Assembly (NCBI GenBank): GCA_020073445.1
Contig: JAIQFE010000038.1
Location: forward strand, 1 to 64,000
Source: Terriglobia bacterium
GTDB taxonomy: Bacteria; Acidobacteriota; Terriglobia; Bryobacterales; Bryobacteraceae
Length of the DNA: 64,000 nucleotides
Direction of reading: 5' to 3'
Shown here: piece after piece, positions 26,096 through 35,337 of the stretch
Layout of the letters: each line of letters begins with the position of its first letter
Numbering within the stretch: position 1 is the stretch's first letter
Made by a program: the position numbers and the translations under genes
Notes under the pieces: model-generated
Databases searched by the model: none
Told to the model about the DNA's origin: nothing
Seen by the model: the letters and a program-made list of their open reading frames with translations, nothing else

Positions 26096-27478
26096 TCACT
26101 GAAAAACCAGGTGCTGCAATTTCGTCCTCGTGGCGTTAGTCAACTGCACGTCCACGCTGCCGATTCCGGATGTATCGCCGGTAACCGGAAAGCTCACCCG
26201 CACCTGGAACGCGCTGCCCGCTTGAGCCTTCGTGAAGAACGCCCGAAAGTCCTGGGTGAAGTCGGCGCGGATCGCACCCGGCGGAATCGCTTGGCCGAAA
26301 ATGTCCGAAAAGGTAAACGTCATAACGCCGGCCGAGTAGGTGTTGTCAAATCCGGTCACCTGAATGTCCAGGTCTCCGGTGCGGCGCGTCGCAGTCGCGG
26401 TGTCGATCGAAATCGGCGCGGCTGGAATGGTGAGCGTGGTGGTGGCGTCGCCGGCGGTCGAAATTCCCGAAAGCGTGAAGCGGATCCGCCCGGAAGTCGT
26501 GCCCGTCTGGAACAGCGCCGACGTTTGGCCGCCGATCGAAATGAGTGTGCTGCCCTGCGTGACCGAAAACGGCAGGGAGCGCGTTCCCGTGGCCAGGAAC
26601 ACAACCGCCGGATCATCGGTCACCAGCGCGCTGTCCGGCACGAACGCCAGGTTGACGTTTCCCGATGCCGAGGAGGAAGCCGCGGTGGGAAGGCGCATGG
26701 TCAGTCGCCGTTGTTGCGCGCTTTGAATCGATCCCGCGTCGAATTCGAGCAGGGGCGTCGGCAGCGGCGTGTTGAACGCTGTACCTGTCAGCACGTACGT
26801 GCGGGTTTCGATGGCCAGGGAACCCGTATACGAGGCCGCCGTCGTCGGCGTGAAAGTGACCACGAACGTGATCGCGCCGCCGGCCGGGACTGTGAACGGC
26901 GCCGACGGTCCCGTGGATATTTGGAAGGCCGCACCGGTTACTTTGAAGGTCGAGATCGTCATGTCCTGCGTACCCGGATTTTGCAGGGAGAAGTTGCACA
27001 AACGGAGCTGGCCCGCCTGCGCCAGGCCGAAGTCGATGGAAGCCGGCGGACCGTTGGAGCCCGTGCATGCCGGAAAGACCGTCAGCACCGGACCCACCAC
27101 CACCGCGGCAATCACAATCGCGCTGACGCTGTTGACGTCGCTATCCACCCGCAGGTTGGCGGGATAAAGCGGCCCCGGAGTCGCGTTACTGAAATTCACT
27201 TGGGCGTCCTGAACGTTTCCAGGCGCGATGGCGAACGGCAGCGCCGGCCTGTCGATCGAATATCCGACTCCGTCGGCGAAGAAGTAACGGATGGCGGCCG
27301 ATGTAGTTCCTTTATTTCGCAAGCGGAGGTGGACGCTGGCGGTGTCCCCGGCGGCGACTTTGCCCAGGTCGAGCACCGCGCCGATGGGAGTCTCGACGCC
27401 GTTGTTGACAGTGTACAGGGTGATCTGCGCGCGCATCGCAATTGGGAGCAGAAGCGCCAGGAGAAGAGTTCGGGTCAC
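26096..27478 (-). CDS. Secreted choice-of-anchor D/ASH-like beta-sandwich protein
   Basis: A signal peptide (MTRTLLLALLLPIAMRAQ) leads 460 aa of repeated Ig-like beta domains of the ASH/choice-of-anchor D kind: DLGKVAAGDTASVHLRLRNKG and then DFGLAQAGQLRLCNFSLQNPG with FTVPAGGAITFVVTFTPTTA. A distinct C-terminal region shows YSAGVMTFTFSDIFGQ. No catalytic motif is seen. It is probably an exported adhesive or structural protein. It overlaps the upstream gene by 4 bp (ATGA) and is the last of a three-gene coupled set. Confidence 0.82.
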   Translation of the reverse strand: MTRTLLLALLLPIAMRAQITLYTVNNGVETPIGAVLDLGKVAAGDTASVHLRLRNKGTTSAAIRYFFADGVGYSIDRPALPFAIAPGNVQDAQVNFSNATPGPLYPANLRVDSDVNSVSAIVIAAVVVGPVLTVFPACTGSNGPPASIDFGLAQAGQLRLCNFSLQNPGTQDMTISTFKVTGAAFQISTGPSAPFTVPAGGAITFVVTFTPTTAASYTGSLAIETRTYVLTGTAFNTPLPTPLLEFDAGSIQSAQQRRLTMRLPTAASSSASGNVNLAFVPDSALVTDDPAVVFLATGTRSLPFSVTQGSTLISIGGQTSALFQTGTTSGRIRFTLSGISTAGDATTTLTIPAAPISIDTATATRRTGDLDIQVTGFDNTYSAGVMTFTFSDIFGQAIPPGAIRADFTQDFRAFFTKAQAGSAFQVRVSFPVTGDTSGIGSVDVQLTNATRTKLQHLVFQ

Positions 27479-28167
27479 GGGGCACTTCCTGGCAGTCGAT
27501 ATAGCGCCTCGCGACCGGATTCGGTGCGGAGAGCGTAGACCGCATCGCCTGTATGGATCTCGGCGTAATGGGGGCCCATCGCGGTGATGCTTCGTGCGTC
27601 CGACAATTCGAATCGAACTTCGCCGTCGTCTTGCCGGAGTACGATTTCATCCTTGGTCGCGAAGACCACGCAATTCGGCAGAAGCAGCACCGGACCGCGA
27701 GCTTCGGGGAGGGAATCGGCCACGGAACCATCGGAGTGAACGATCGATGCCTCGACGCCGTTCCGCACTGCTACTTCGTCTAAACGCACGGAAAGAACCT
27801 CGCTGTCGACCACCCAGTCGAGCGGCTCCAGAACGTTGTCGTGCCAGCGCGCGAACATTCGCGGCTCCGGAAAGAACACGATTGCGTTATCGCCGGAGAA
27901 GCCGAAAATCGCTGGACCCGGCGGAGCACTCGTTTCCCCCGTTGCCGATACGATCGTCGAATCGGTCTTCACCAGACACAATTGCTTGGAGCACGCCGCG
28001 GAAAGAACTCCTGACATACTCACCGGACCGAGCACGAAGCTGCCCGCGACGCCTTGTACTTGCCTGAGTGCGCCCGACGAATCGACGATCATGCCGATGG
28101 CGGGAATTTCGATCCCCTGGGCGCATGCCACGGCGCAAACAGCGAACCAGATCCGAAACAGTCTCAT
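27475..28167 (-). CDS. Secreted hypothetical protein, 230 aa
   Basis: The start is placed at ATG 28167 because it gives a signal peptide (MRLFRIWFAVCAVACAQG) and a 4-bp ATGA overlap with the upstream stop. A longer frame to 28326 has no signal and lies within the neighbour. The mature part is beta-rich (IGMIVDSSGALRQVQGVAGS, HTGDAVYALRTESGREALYRL) and looks like a small propeller of acidobacterial secreted proteins. No enzyme motif is seen. It is coupled to genes on both sides. Confidence 0.75.
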   Translation of the reverse strand: MRLFRIWFAVCAVACAQGIEIPAIGMIVDSSGALRQVQGVAGSFVLGPVSMSGVLSAACSKQLCLVKTDSTIVSATGETSAPPGPAIFGFSGDNAIVFFPEPRMFARWHDNVLEPLDWVVDSEVLSVRLDEVAVRNGVEASIVHSDGSVADSLPEARGPVLLLPNCVVFATKDEIVLRQDDGEVRFELSDARSITAMGPHYAEIHTGDAVYALRTESGREALYRLPGSAP

Positions 28168-28769
28168 GGTTTCCCAATAATGATGCTGGGCGTCCCGATG
28201 TGCGGCGCGTTTACGCCTGCGGCAGCAGCTGGCGACGGCGTACCGCGGCTCGAGACCGCCGCCACGCCCACGAACGCCGCCGCGGCGATCCCGACTCCGA
28301 TCCAGATCTTCTTGTGACCCCGCCACCCGCCGGCTTTGGACGGCCGCGGCTCAGACGAGGACAGAGCGTTCGTCAGAGCATTGGAAAGATACAACGCGCA
28401 AACGGTGCCCGCGCGCGCCTGGCCCTTCGCCGCCGTGATGCGGACTTCCAGCGGCCCTGTCACGCGATTCCACTGCATGCCCCACACGTTGGCGCGCCCG
28501 TCCGCGCCGGTCGGAACGACCTCGGTCGGCATTCCCGAGGAAAACGTCCCTGTGGGCCCGTCTTCCGGGAGGCGAAAGACCACGGCGGCGTTGTCCACCG
28601 GTTTTCCGGTTTCGTCCGTCACCTGAACCGTGACTCCGCGCGTCGCGCGCGAGCCGATCGGATAAACCGCGCCCTCTCCTTCCACAATGCGGATCAGCAA
28701 AATCGCGGGGTCACTTTGTCCTTCAAGTAACCCCGCCAACAAGAGGAGGACTACGGAAATCCGAACCAC
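28164..28769 (-). CDS. Secreted Ig-like (Big_1-type) protein with C-terminal membrane anchor
   Basis: This 201-aa protein has a signal peptide (MVRISVVLLLLAGLLEGQ), one Big_1-like bacterial Ig domain (VTVQVTDETGKPVDNAAVVFR ... about residues 45-125) and a C-terminal membrane span (IWIGVGIAAAAFVGVAAV, about 153-170). A Pro/Ala tail follows. It is the first gene of the ATGA-linked trio and probably forms a surface complex with the next two products, which is inference. The gap to the upstream GT39 gene is 32 bp. Confidence 0.75.
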   Translation of the reverse strand: MVRISVVLLLLAGLLEGQSDPAILLIRIVEGEGAVYPIGSRATRGVTVQVTDETGKPVDNAAVVFRLPEDGPTGTFSSGMPTEVVPTGADGRANVWGMQWNRVTGPLEVRITAAKGQARAGTVCALYLSNALTNALSSSEPRPSKAGGWRGHKKIWIGVGIAAAAFVGVAAVSSRGTPSPAAAAGVNAPHIGTPSIIIGKP

Positions 28770-28801
28770 GGTGAGTAAGTGGCCGGATTACGGAAATACT
28801 C

Positions 28802-30289
28802 TCAGGGCGACTTGTGCATTGAAGAAGCGGCGCAGGTCATCGGCGTTAACCCGAGGTTGGCGAAGCGGATATACAGTTCTGGGCGGCAATCGCGGCTCCA
28901 GAAATAGTTTTGCCAGAGCTTGGGATCTTCGACGCGAACGTATTCCCAGTGCAAGGGGCGGTTGGTATAGAACAACCAGATCCGGCCGTGAAAATCGCGC
29001 GGGATCTTGGCGTCCAGATCGCGGCGAATCTTCTCGGGCGTCGAGATATCCACACCCGCGGGTCTGCCCCGAGGGCAGCAGGGCCATCCTGTGTCGCCAT
29101 AGATAACGGGCTTCGCGGTCCAGCCTTGGATCGCGGTATATAACAAGAAGCCTTCCTGAAGCGATGGGTGTACCAGCACCAGATCGGAAGGACCTACGTT
29201 CTTACGGAGATAGCGAACCGCTCCCGACATATCCTCTTCCGGCTGGAAGCGGCCTTCGTGGAACTGTTTGCGCACGCCCAGGAACATCACGATTGCCGCC
29301 GCCAGAATTACGACCGCATCCACAGGTCCGCGTTGCCATTTCGTGAATGTGACCAGATCCTCCGTGTTCACGGCAAGCAGCAGCAAAAAGCACGGCCGTA
29401 CGAATAGTTGGGTTCGTGGACTCGCCGGATACCAGCCCAGCAGTTCGCTGCCGAACAGCAGGACGCAAGGTGTCAGAAGCAGGATGGACACTCGATCGTG
29501 GTTAAACGCGATGCGTGCGGCCGCGACCGCGCAAAACGCGACGGCTGCAAGCATGCCGGGCGTCAGCCAGTTTCCCGAATCGCTCCGCCAGTAAGCGCGC
29601 AGTGCGGCCGTGTAGTTCGGCTGAACGAAAAACCAATACAAGACAGCCAGCACAACGCCCGAGACTCCCGCGAGCGTGATTGCTCTTAGGCGATCGCCAA
29701 GAGCCACCACCAAGATCAAACCCGGCAGCAGAAACACCGTCGGATACGACAATGTCATCGCCCCGACCGTCACACCCAGCAACACGTAGAACTGCATGCT
29801 TCGCGGCTGTTTCAAATACGTGACGGCAGCCCACAGAACCAGGCCCGTTGCGCCTACCTCTCCGCCGTATTGCTTGAACGAGCGGAAGTATTCCACCACG
29901 GTCGGATGAAACGCCAGGACCGCCGTCGCGAGCACGGCGAACGGCGGCGAAACTACTTTCCTGGCTGCGGCAAGCATCGCGGCTATCGCCACCAGCGAGA
30001 TCAAAAGTGGGACACTGCGCAACACCACCGTCGACAATCCGAATAGACTCACGGCGGCCCGCGCAAGGAGAAGGAAAAGCGGCGGACTGGTCTGTAACCA
30101 ATTGGGATAGTAAAACATCCCGCCCAGCGTGGGCGCGTGGACCGAATTCGCGACCCAGGCCTCATCCAGCCACAGGCTACGCTCGATGCCGTACAGCCCC
30201 AGCACCAGCGCGAGGGCGAGCAAGGTTACGGTTGCGAACCTGGCCCGCACAGGGCCGGCGCGGCCCTTCGATAGATCGGCAACCCTCAT
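28802..30289 (-). CDS. Membrane glycosyltransferase, GT39/ArnT-like
   Basis: This protein of about 495 aa has about 10-11 membrane spans. The first periplasmic loop reads YGIERSLWLDEAWVANSV, with the DE pair expected of GT39/GT83 enzymes. The C-terminal soluble domain contains SDLVLVHPSLQEGFLLYTA. ATG 30289 (MRVADLSKGRAG) is chosen because it directly precedes the first span; the longer frame to 30607 has no such logic and would overlap the divergent radical SAM gene. It is not a close relative of the tandem pair at 14-17 kb. Confidence 0.85.
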   Translation of the reverse strand: MRVADLSKGRAGPVRARFATVTLLALALVLGLYGIERSLWLDEAWVANSVHAPTLGGMFYYPNWLQTSPPLFLLLARAAVSLFGLSTVVLRSVPLLISLVAIAAMLAAARKVVSPPFAVLATAVLAFHPTVVEYFRSFKQYGGEVGATGLVLWAAVTYLKQPRSMQFYVLLGVTVGAMTLSYPTVFLLPGLILVVALGDRLRAITLAGVSGVVLAVLYWFFVQPNYTAALRAYWRSDSGNWLTPGMLAAVAFCAVAAARIAFNHDRVSILLLTPCVLLFGSELLGWYPASPRTQLFVRPCFLLLLAVNTEDLVTFTKWQRGPVDAVVILAAAIVMFLGVRKQFHEGRFQPEEDMSGAVRYLRKNVGPSDLVLVHPSLQEGFLLYTAIQGWTAKPVIYGDTGWPCCPRGRPAGVDISTPEKIRRDLDAKIPRDFHGRIWLFYTNRPLHWEYVRVEDPKLWQNYFWSRDCRPELYIRFANLGLTPMTCAASSMHKSP

Positions 30290-30356
30290 GGTCTCGGCCG
30301 CGCCAGGCTCCGTTGTGCGGGCGCGGTCAAAAGGATGGTCAGCACTGCTAGCAAGT

Positions 30357-31427
30357 ATGCCGCAGAGCGTGTTTAAATGGTTAAAGTCCATGCCAGACTT
30401 GGGGTTTAGGTTACGGCGGAGCGCCCGATCATTCACGCTCCGGTTACGGGAATTGCGCATGATCGCCTGGGGCGCGATGTCCACGCGCCACCCCATCATG
30501 GCGCACATCATTCCGATCCGCCGCTGCAATCTATCTTGCACATACTGCAACGAATACGACGATTTCTCGAAGCCCGTCCCCACGGAAACCGTCATTGCCC
30601 GGATCAATCATCTGGCCGACCTTGGTACCGTGATCGTCACACTATCGGGTGGCGAGCCACTTCTCCATCCCGACCTCGACGACGTCATTCGCGCTATGCG
30701 GCGCCGCGGGCTGATCGCCGGGATGATCACCAATGGCTACCTGCTCACGCCGGATCGCGTTCAGCGCCTGAACCGGGCAGGTCTCGATTGGATGCAGATC
30801 TCCATCGACAACGTCATGCCCGACGACGTCTCGAAGAAAAGCCTCAAGGTGCTCGACAAGAAGCTGCAAGTGCTGGCCGAGCATGCTTTGTTCCGGGTCA
30901 ACATCAACTCAGTAGTCGGCGGCGGGATTCATAACCCGGAAGATGCCCTGGTAGTAGGCCGCCGCGCCGTGGAACTCGGATTCCAGGCCACGGTGGGGAT
31001 CATCCACGATGGCGACGGCCAGCTTCGCCCGCTGAGCGATCGCGAGCGCGGCGTGTATCACGAGATGAAAGCCATGGAGAACCGCGGTTTCGCCCGGTTC
31101 AGCTATTTCCAGGACGCCATCGCGCAGGGCAAGCCCAATAACTGGAAGTGCCGCGCCGGATCGCGCTACATGTACATCTGCGAGGACGGGCTGGTGCATT
31201 ACTGCTCGCAGCAGCGCGGCTATCCTGGAAAGCCGCTAGATCAGTACAACCAGGATGATCTGGACCGCGAATATCTCACCGAGAAATCCTGCGCGCCTTA
31301 CTGCACGGTAAGCTGCGTGCATTACGTCTCGTACTTCGACTTCTGGCGCGGCAAGCAGACGATAAAGTCGCAGGTGTCCGCCGAAACCAACCAGCCGCTG
31401 GTAAAGATCCAGGGCGCCTCAGAGTAA
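30357..31427 (+). CDS. Radical SAM protein with C-terminal SPASM-like cysteines
   Basis: This protein of about 356 aa has the cluster motif CNLSCTYC (Cys57, 61, 64) in IIPIRRCNLSCTYCNEYDDF, and VTLSGGEPLLHPDLDDV for SAM binding. Extra cysteines near the end (CRAGSRYMYICEDG, HYCSQQRG, CAPYCTVSCVHY) suggest one or two auxiliary iron-sulfur clusters as in SPASM enzymes. The basic N-terminal helix may be peripheral to the membrane. The substrate is unknown. It is divergent from the GT39 gene, with 67 bp between starts. A start at 30390 is also possible. Confidence 0.85.
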   Translation: MPQSVFKWLKSMPDLGFRLRRSARSFTLRLRELRMIAWGAMSTRHPIMAHIIPIRRCNLSCTYCNEYDDFSKPVPTETVIARINHLADLGTVIVTLSGGEPLLHPDLDDVIRAMRRRGLIAGMITNGYLLTPDRVQRLNRAGLDWMQISIDNVMPDDVSKKSLKVLDKKLQVLAEHALFRVNINSVVGGGIHNPEDALVVGRRAVELGFQATVGIIHDGDGQLRPLSDRERGVYHEMKAMENRGFARFSYFQDAIAQGKPNNWKCRAGSRYMYICEDGLVHYCSQQRGYPGKPLDQYNQDDLDREYLTEKSCAPYCTVSCVHYVSYFDFWRGKQTIKSQVSAETNQPLVKIQGASE

Positions 31428-31491
31428 TCCCCTACAACGGCCTAAAGCTATTGTTCCGTAACACTTTGGCCTGCTCCTGCATCCTCTCAGC

Positions 31492-32160
31492 ATGAACAGA
31501 TTCAGAAGCGTTGGGGTCGCGATGGCTATCGCCGTATCGCTGGTAGGGTGCAGCAAGACTTCGGAACAATCCACCGTGACGGGTTTGACGCCGGCTTCAG
31601 ACGCCGCGCCCGCGAAGGTGGAAGCCCCCGCGCCACCCAAGACGGAAGCGGTCACCATTAGTGCGGGCACGCCGATCAAGGTTCGAACCCTGACCACACT
31701 TTCGACCAAGGACACCCAGACGGGTGAGAGGTTCACCGCCACACTGGCCGAGCCCCTGATGGTCGAGGGCAAGGTCGTCGCGCCGCGCGGTACTCAGGTG
31801 GAGGGCCGCGTAGTGGATTCCGATCCCGGCGGGCGCGTGAAGGGCGTCGCGATCATTTCCGTCCGGCTGACCCAGCTTCGCGTCGGCGACCATAACGTCG
31901 CGATTGAGACGCGCGCCATCGCTCGCCAGGCTCACGCGACCAAGCGCAAGGATGCGGCCAAGGTCGGAATAGGGGCCGGGATCGGTGCCGCCATCGGGGC
32001 GATTGCCGGAGGCGGAGAAGGTGCGGCCATTGGAGCAGCGAGCGGAGGCGCGGCTGGGACTGGATTGGTCCTGGCGACGCACGGCGACCCCGCCGTAATC
32101 TCAGCCGAGAGTGTGCTGACCTTCAAGCTGACCGCGCCGGTAACCGTAGAGACGAGCTAG
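31492..32160 (+). CDS. Lipoprotein with glycine-zipper segment
   Basis: The lipobox is SLVGC (Cys20) at the end of a hydrophobic signal. A Pro/Ala linker follows (about 35-55), then a beta domain with TTLSTKDTQTGERFTATLAE and APRGTQVEGRV. A Gly/Ala-rich zipper (about 158-192) has a GxGxGAAIGAIAGG rhythm. Similar acidobacterial lipoproteins sit in the outer membrane or periplasm, and their role is unknown. The start is ATG 31492. It is followed by a 153-bp gap before the sensor kinase. Confidence 0.78.
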   Translation: MNRFRSVGVAMAIAVSLVGCSKTSEQSTVTGLTPASDAAPAKVEAPAPPKTEAVTISAGTPIKVRTLTTLSTKDTQTGERFTATLAEPLMVEGKVVAPRGTQVEGRVVDSDPGGRVKGVAIISVRLTQLRVGDHNVAIETRAIARQAHATKRKDAAKVGIGAGIGAAIGAIAGGGEGAAIGAASGGAAGTGLVLATHGDPAVISAESVLTFKLTAPVTVETS

Positions 32161-32313
32161 AGTCGCTACCGTTTCCCGTAGGATTATCTTCCAAAACCCA
32201 TATAGTTTAGGGATTTGCACGCGATAGCCCTAGTCGCCTCAGCACGATACGCGCTATTCTTAGATTGGAAGGCGGCGTGCACTCCACTCCGCCGGAGAAG
32301 TGTTCCTCGGGTC

Positions 32314-35300
32314 ATGCGGGAGCTGCGGCAACAGTTAACGAACGCTCTGCTGATGATCGTCACCGTGGCGGTGGTGGTCGCTGCGGCGATTAATTTCCAG
32401 CAGCAGAGCAAGTACCACCTGCCCGATGACGGTGTCACCTGGGTTGACCGAATGATGCCGGACCGGATGTCGTCGGACCGGCAGGCGTCGGACGAATCGG
32501 TTCCCGTCGCAACCTACATCGCTCCGGGAAGTCCGGCGGAAAAGGCCGGCATTCACGAAGGCGACAGCCTGATCTCCATCGACGGCTTGCGGATCGGCCG
32601 GGCCGAGGAAATCGCCCAAGTTCTGCAGCGTTTAGGCACCTGGCACAAGGCCGAGTACAAGATCATGCGCGGCAGCGCGGAACTGCCTGCCCCCGTGATT
32701 GTCGGCGAGGTCACCCGCGATTCCACGCTCTACTATCAGTACGCCGTGGGCGTGCTGTATCTGGGCATCGGCCTGTTCGTCTATTTCCGCCGCGGCAGCG
32801 CGCCGCGTGCACTGCACTTTTTCCTGCTGTGCCTGGCCTCGTTCGTTTTATCGACCTTCCATTACACCGGCAAGCTGAACAACTTCGACAAGGCGATTTA
32901 TCTGGGCAATGTGATGGCGTGGTTCCTGGCGCCCACCTTGTTCCTGCATTTCTGCTTCTGCTTCCCCGACCGGCAATCCTGGATCCGGCGCAGGGGAGCG
33001 GCCGCGCTGGTGTACCTACCGGGTTTGGCGCTGCTGACGGTCCAATCGGGATTCATCTTCGGATGGCTGCGGACCGCGGCTCCTCTGATCGAAATGCGCT
33101 GGCTGCTCGACCGGGTGTGGCTGGGATTCTTGTGCACCATGTATCTGGCGGGCGGCGCTGTACTCGCGTTCCAGATGCGCCGCGCAACCGATCCGATCAT
33201 CCGCCGGCAACTGACCTGGCTGCGCAATGGCGCGCTGCTGGGCATCATCCCCTTCGCGCTGATTTACGCCGTGCCTTACATGTTCGGCGTGGCTCCGAAC
33301 CAGGCCATGAACCTGGCGGTGCTTTCGTTGCCGCTGATTCCGCTGACCTGGGCCTATGCGATCCTCCGCTACCGCCTGATGGACGTGGACGTCATCTTCC
33401 AACAGGGCTACGCCTACACCCTGGCCACCTTCTGCGTGCTGGCGATCTTCTACGGCATGATCTTCTCGGTGAGCGGAGCCGGAGAACTGAACGGCCCCGC
33501 CATGGTGGCGATGATCCTGATCGCCGCGTTCGTCTTCCAGCCGATTCGCAAATGGTCCCAGGAGCAGCTGGATCGCTATTTCTACAAGGACCGTTACGAT
33601 TACCGCCGCACGCTGATCGAGTTCGCGCGCGAGTTGGGGTCGCCCACCGATCTGCGCCAGATGCTCGAAACCGTCTCCGACCGCCTGATCCGCACGCTGG
33701 GGATTCGCTACGTCGCGTTTTTCATCTGGGATGACGCGGAGGGGCGCTTCGAGCTGGAACTGGCCTTCAATCGCAACGGCAAGCAGACAGATCACGTTCC
33801 CTACGGACTGGACCTGAGCTTCCTGAGCCCGAATCCCAAGAAGCCCTATCTGTTCTTCGAGCGCACGCGCAACTTGCTGGACGTGGTCTCGCACGAATGG
33901 GCTCCGGGAGTGCGCCGGTCCATCGCCGAACTGGAGTTGACCTACTATCTCCCGTGCTCGGCGCGCGGCCGGACCATTGCGTATCTGGGAGTCAGCCGCA
34001 CCGATTCGCACGATTTCCTGTCGAGCGAAGACGTCGAATTGCTGATGACGCTCTCGGGTTATGTCGGCATCGCCATCGACAATGCCAAGCTGTATCAGTC
34101 TTTGCAGCGCAAGGCGGACGAGTACGAACGGCTCAAGGAGTTTTCGGAAAACATCGTCGAGTCCATCCATGTCGGCATTCTGGCCGCCGATCTGGAAGAT
34201 CGCGTCGAGAGCTGGAATTCGCAGGTGGAGAAGCTAACCGGAGTTCTGCGCCAGGACGCCGTGGGCCGGAAACTTCGTGAGCTTCTGCCCGAGGATTTAT
34301 GCGATCAGCTGGAAATGTCGCGCGACGACGCGGGCGTCCAGAACATTTACCAGTACATGATGAGAGACCGCCAAGCCACGCTCAATATCGCCGCTGCGCC
34401 CCTGATTTCGCGCGAAGGCGAGCGCATCGGCCGCCTGATCATCCTCGACGACGTGACCGACCGCGCCGAGCTCGAGCGCAGGCTGATGCAGGCCGATAAG
34501 CTCAGCTCCATCGGGTTGCTCGCCGCGGGTGTCGCCCACGAAGTCAACACGCCCCTGGCTGTGATTTCGACCTACGCCCAGATGCTGGCGAAACAGATTT
34601 CGGGCGATGAGCAGAAAGCTCCGCTGCTCGAGAAGATCGCCCGCCAGACCTTCCGGGCAAGCGAAATCGTCAACTCGCTGCTCAACTTCTCGCGCACTTC
34701 GCCAACCGAGTTTGTTCCAGTGGACTTGAACAAGGTGCTGCGGGAGACACTGACTCTGGTGGAACACCAGTTCACGAAAAGCTCCATCAAGGTTGATCTG
34801 AAGCTGGACGAGAGTATCACCGTTATCAAGGGCAGCCCCGGAAAGCTGCAGCAGGTATTTCTGAACCTGTTCTTGAACGCGCGCGACGCGATGGAATCTG
34901 GCGGGGCATCCGGCCGCTCGCTGACCATCGAAACCCACCGGTGGAATGGTGCGGTTCGCGTCAAAGTGAGCGATACGGGAGCGGGCATCGCGCCGGAAAA
35001 TCTTGCGCGCATCTTCGATCCGTTCTTCACCACTAAGGGAGCGCTCAAGGGCACCGGCCTCGGACTCTCGGTAAGTTACGGAATCGTGCGCGAGCATGGC
35101 GGCGATATCGAAGTCCAGAGCCAGCCAGGCAAGGGAACACAGTTTCTGCTGACGTTCCCGATCAGCTCCGCGGGGAAATTCGTCCCGCCGCAGACCAAGC
35201 GGGAAGCGCCCGGTGTGACAGCCCCTGCTATTTCCGCCCCGGCCGCGGCGATGTCGGCCACACCCATGGCGCGGAGCGATATCGGCACATCTGTTCCGTC

Positions 35301-35337
35301 CCCCATTGTCGGCAAGTCTGATAGGTTCATCGTTTAA
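32314..35337 (+). CDS. Membrane sensor histidine kinase with PDZ, GAF and PAS domains
   Basis: This protein of about 1007 aa has one N-terminal span, a PDZ domain (about 65-125, IAPGSPAEKAGIHEGDSLISI) and roughly seven more spans (about 135-400). A GAF domain (about 440-590), a PAS domain (about 605-715) and the kinase core follow. The H-box is GVAHEVNTPLAVISTYAQML (His742), the N-box NLFLNARDAM, and G-boxes DTGAGI and GTGLGL. The core is NtrB/ZraS-like. The stop TAA shares one base with the regulator ATG, so kinase and regulator form a coupled two-component pair. Start ATG 32314 is favoured over a non-homologous upstream extension. Confidence 0.88.
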   Translation: MRELRQQLTNALLMIVTVAVVVAAAINFQQQSKYHLPDDGVTWVDRMMPDRMSSDRQASDESVPVATYIAPGSPAEKAGIHEGDSLISIDGLRIGRAEEIAQVLQRLGTWHKAEYKIMRGSAELPAPVIVGEVTRDSTLYYQYAVGVLYLGIGLFVYFRRGSAPRALHFFLLCLASFVLSTFHYTGKLNNFDKAIYLGNVMAWFLAPTLFLHFCFCFPDRQSWIRRRGAAALVYLPGLALLTVQSGFIFGWLRTAAPLIEMRWLLDRVWLGFLCTMYLAGGAVLAFQMRRATDPIIRRQLTWLRNGALLGIIPFALIYAVPYMFGVAPNQAMNLAVLSLPLIPLTWAYAILRYRLMDVDVIFQQGYAYTLATFCVLAIFYGMIFSVSGAGELNGPAMVAMILIAAFVFQPIRKWSQEQLDRYFYKDRYDYRRTLIEFARELGSPTDLRQMLETVSDRLIRTLGIRYVAFFIWDDAEGRFELELAFNRNGKQTDHVPYGLDLSFLSPNPKKPYLFFERTRNLLDVVSHEWAPGVRRSIAELELTYYLPCSARGRTIAYLGVSRTDSHDFLSSEDVELLMTLSGYVGIAIDNAKLYQSLQRKADEYERLKEFSENIVESIHVGILAADLEDRVESWNSQVEKLTGVLRQDAVGRKLRELLPEDLCDQLEMSRDDAGVQNIYQYMMRDRQATLNIAAAPLISREGERIGRLIILDDVTDRAELERRLMQADKLSSIGLLAAGVAHEVNTPLAVISTYAQMLAKQISGDEQKAPLLEKIARQTFRASEIVNSLLNFSRTSPTEFVPVDLNKVLRETLTLVEHQFTKSSIKVDLKLDESITVIKGSPGKLQQVFLNLFLNARDAMESGGASGRSLTIETHRWNGAVRVKVSDTGAGIAPENLARIFDPFFTTKGALKGTGLGLSVSYGIVREHGGDIEVQSQPGKGTQFLLTFPISSAGKFVPPQTKREAPGVTAPAISAPAAAMSATPMARSDIGTSVPSPIVGKSDRFIV

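Noticed and set aside
26111-27538. 475-codon plus-strand frame opposite the ASH-repeat protein
   Set aside because: Arg/Gly-rich antisense frame; the minus strand protein has a signal peptide and recognisable Ig-like repeats.
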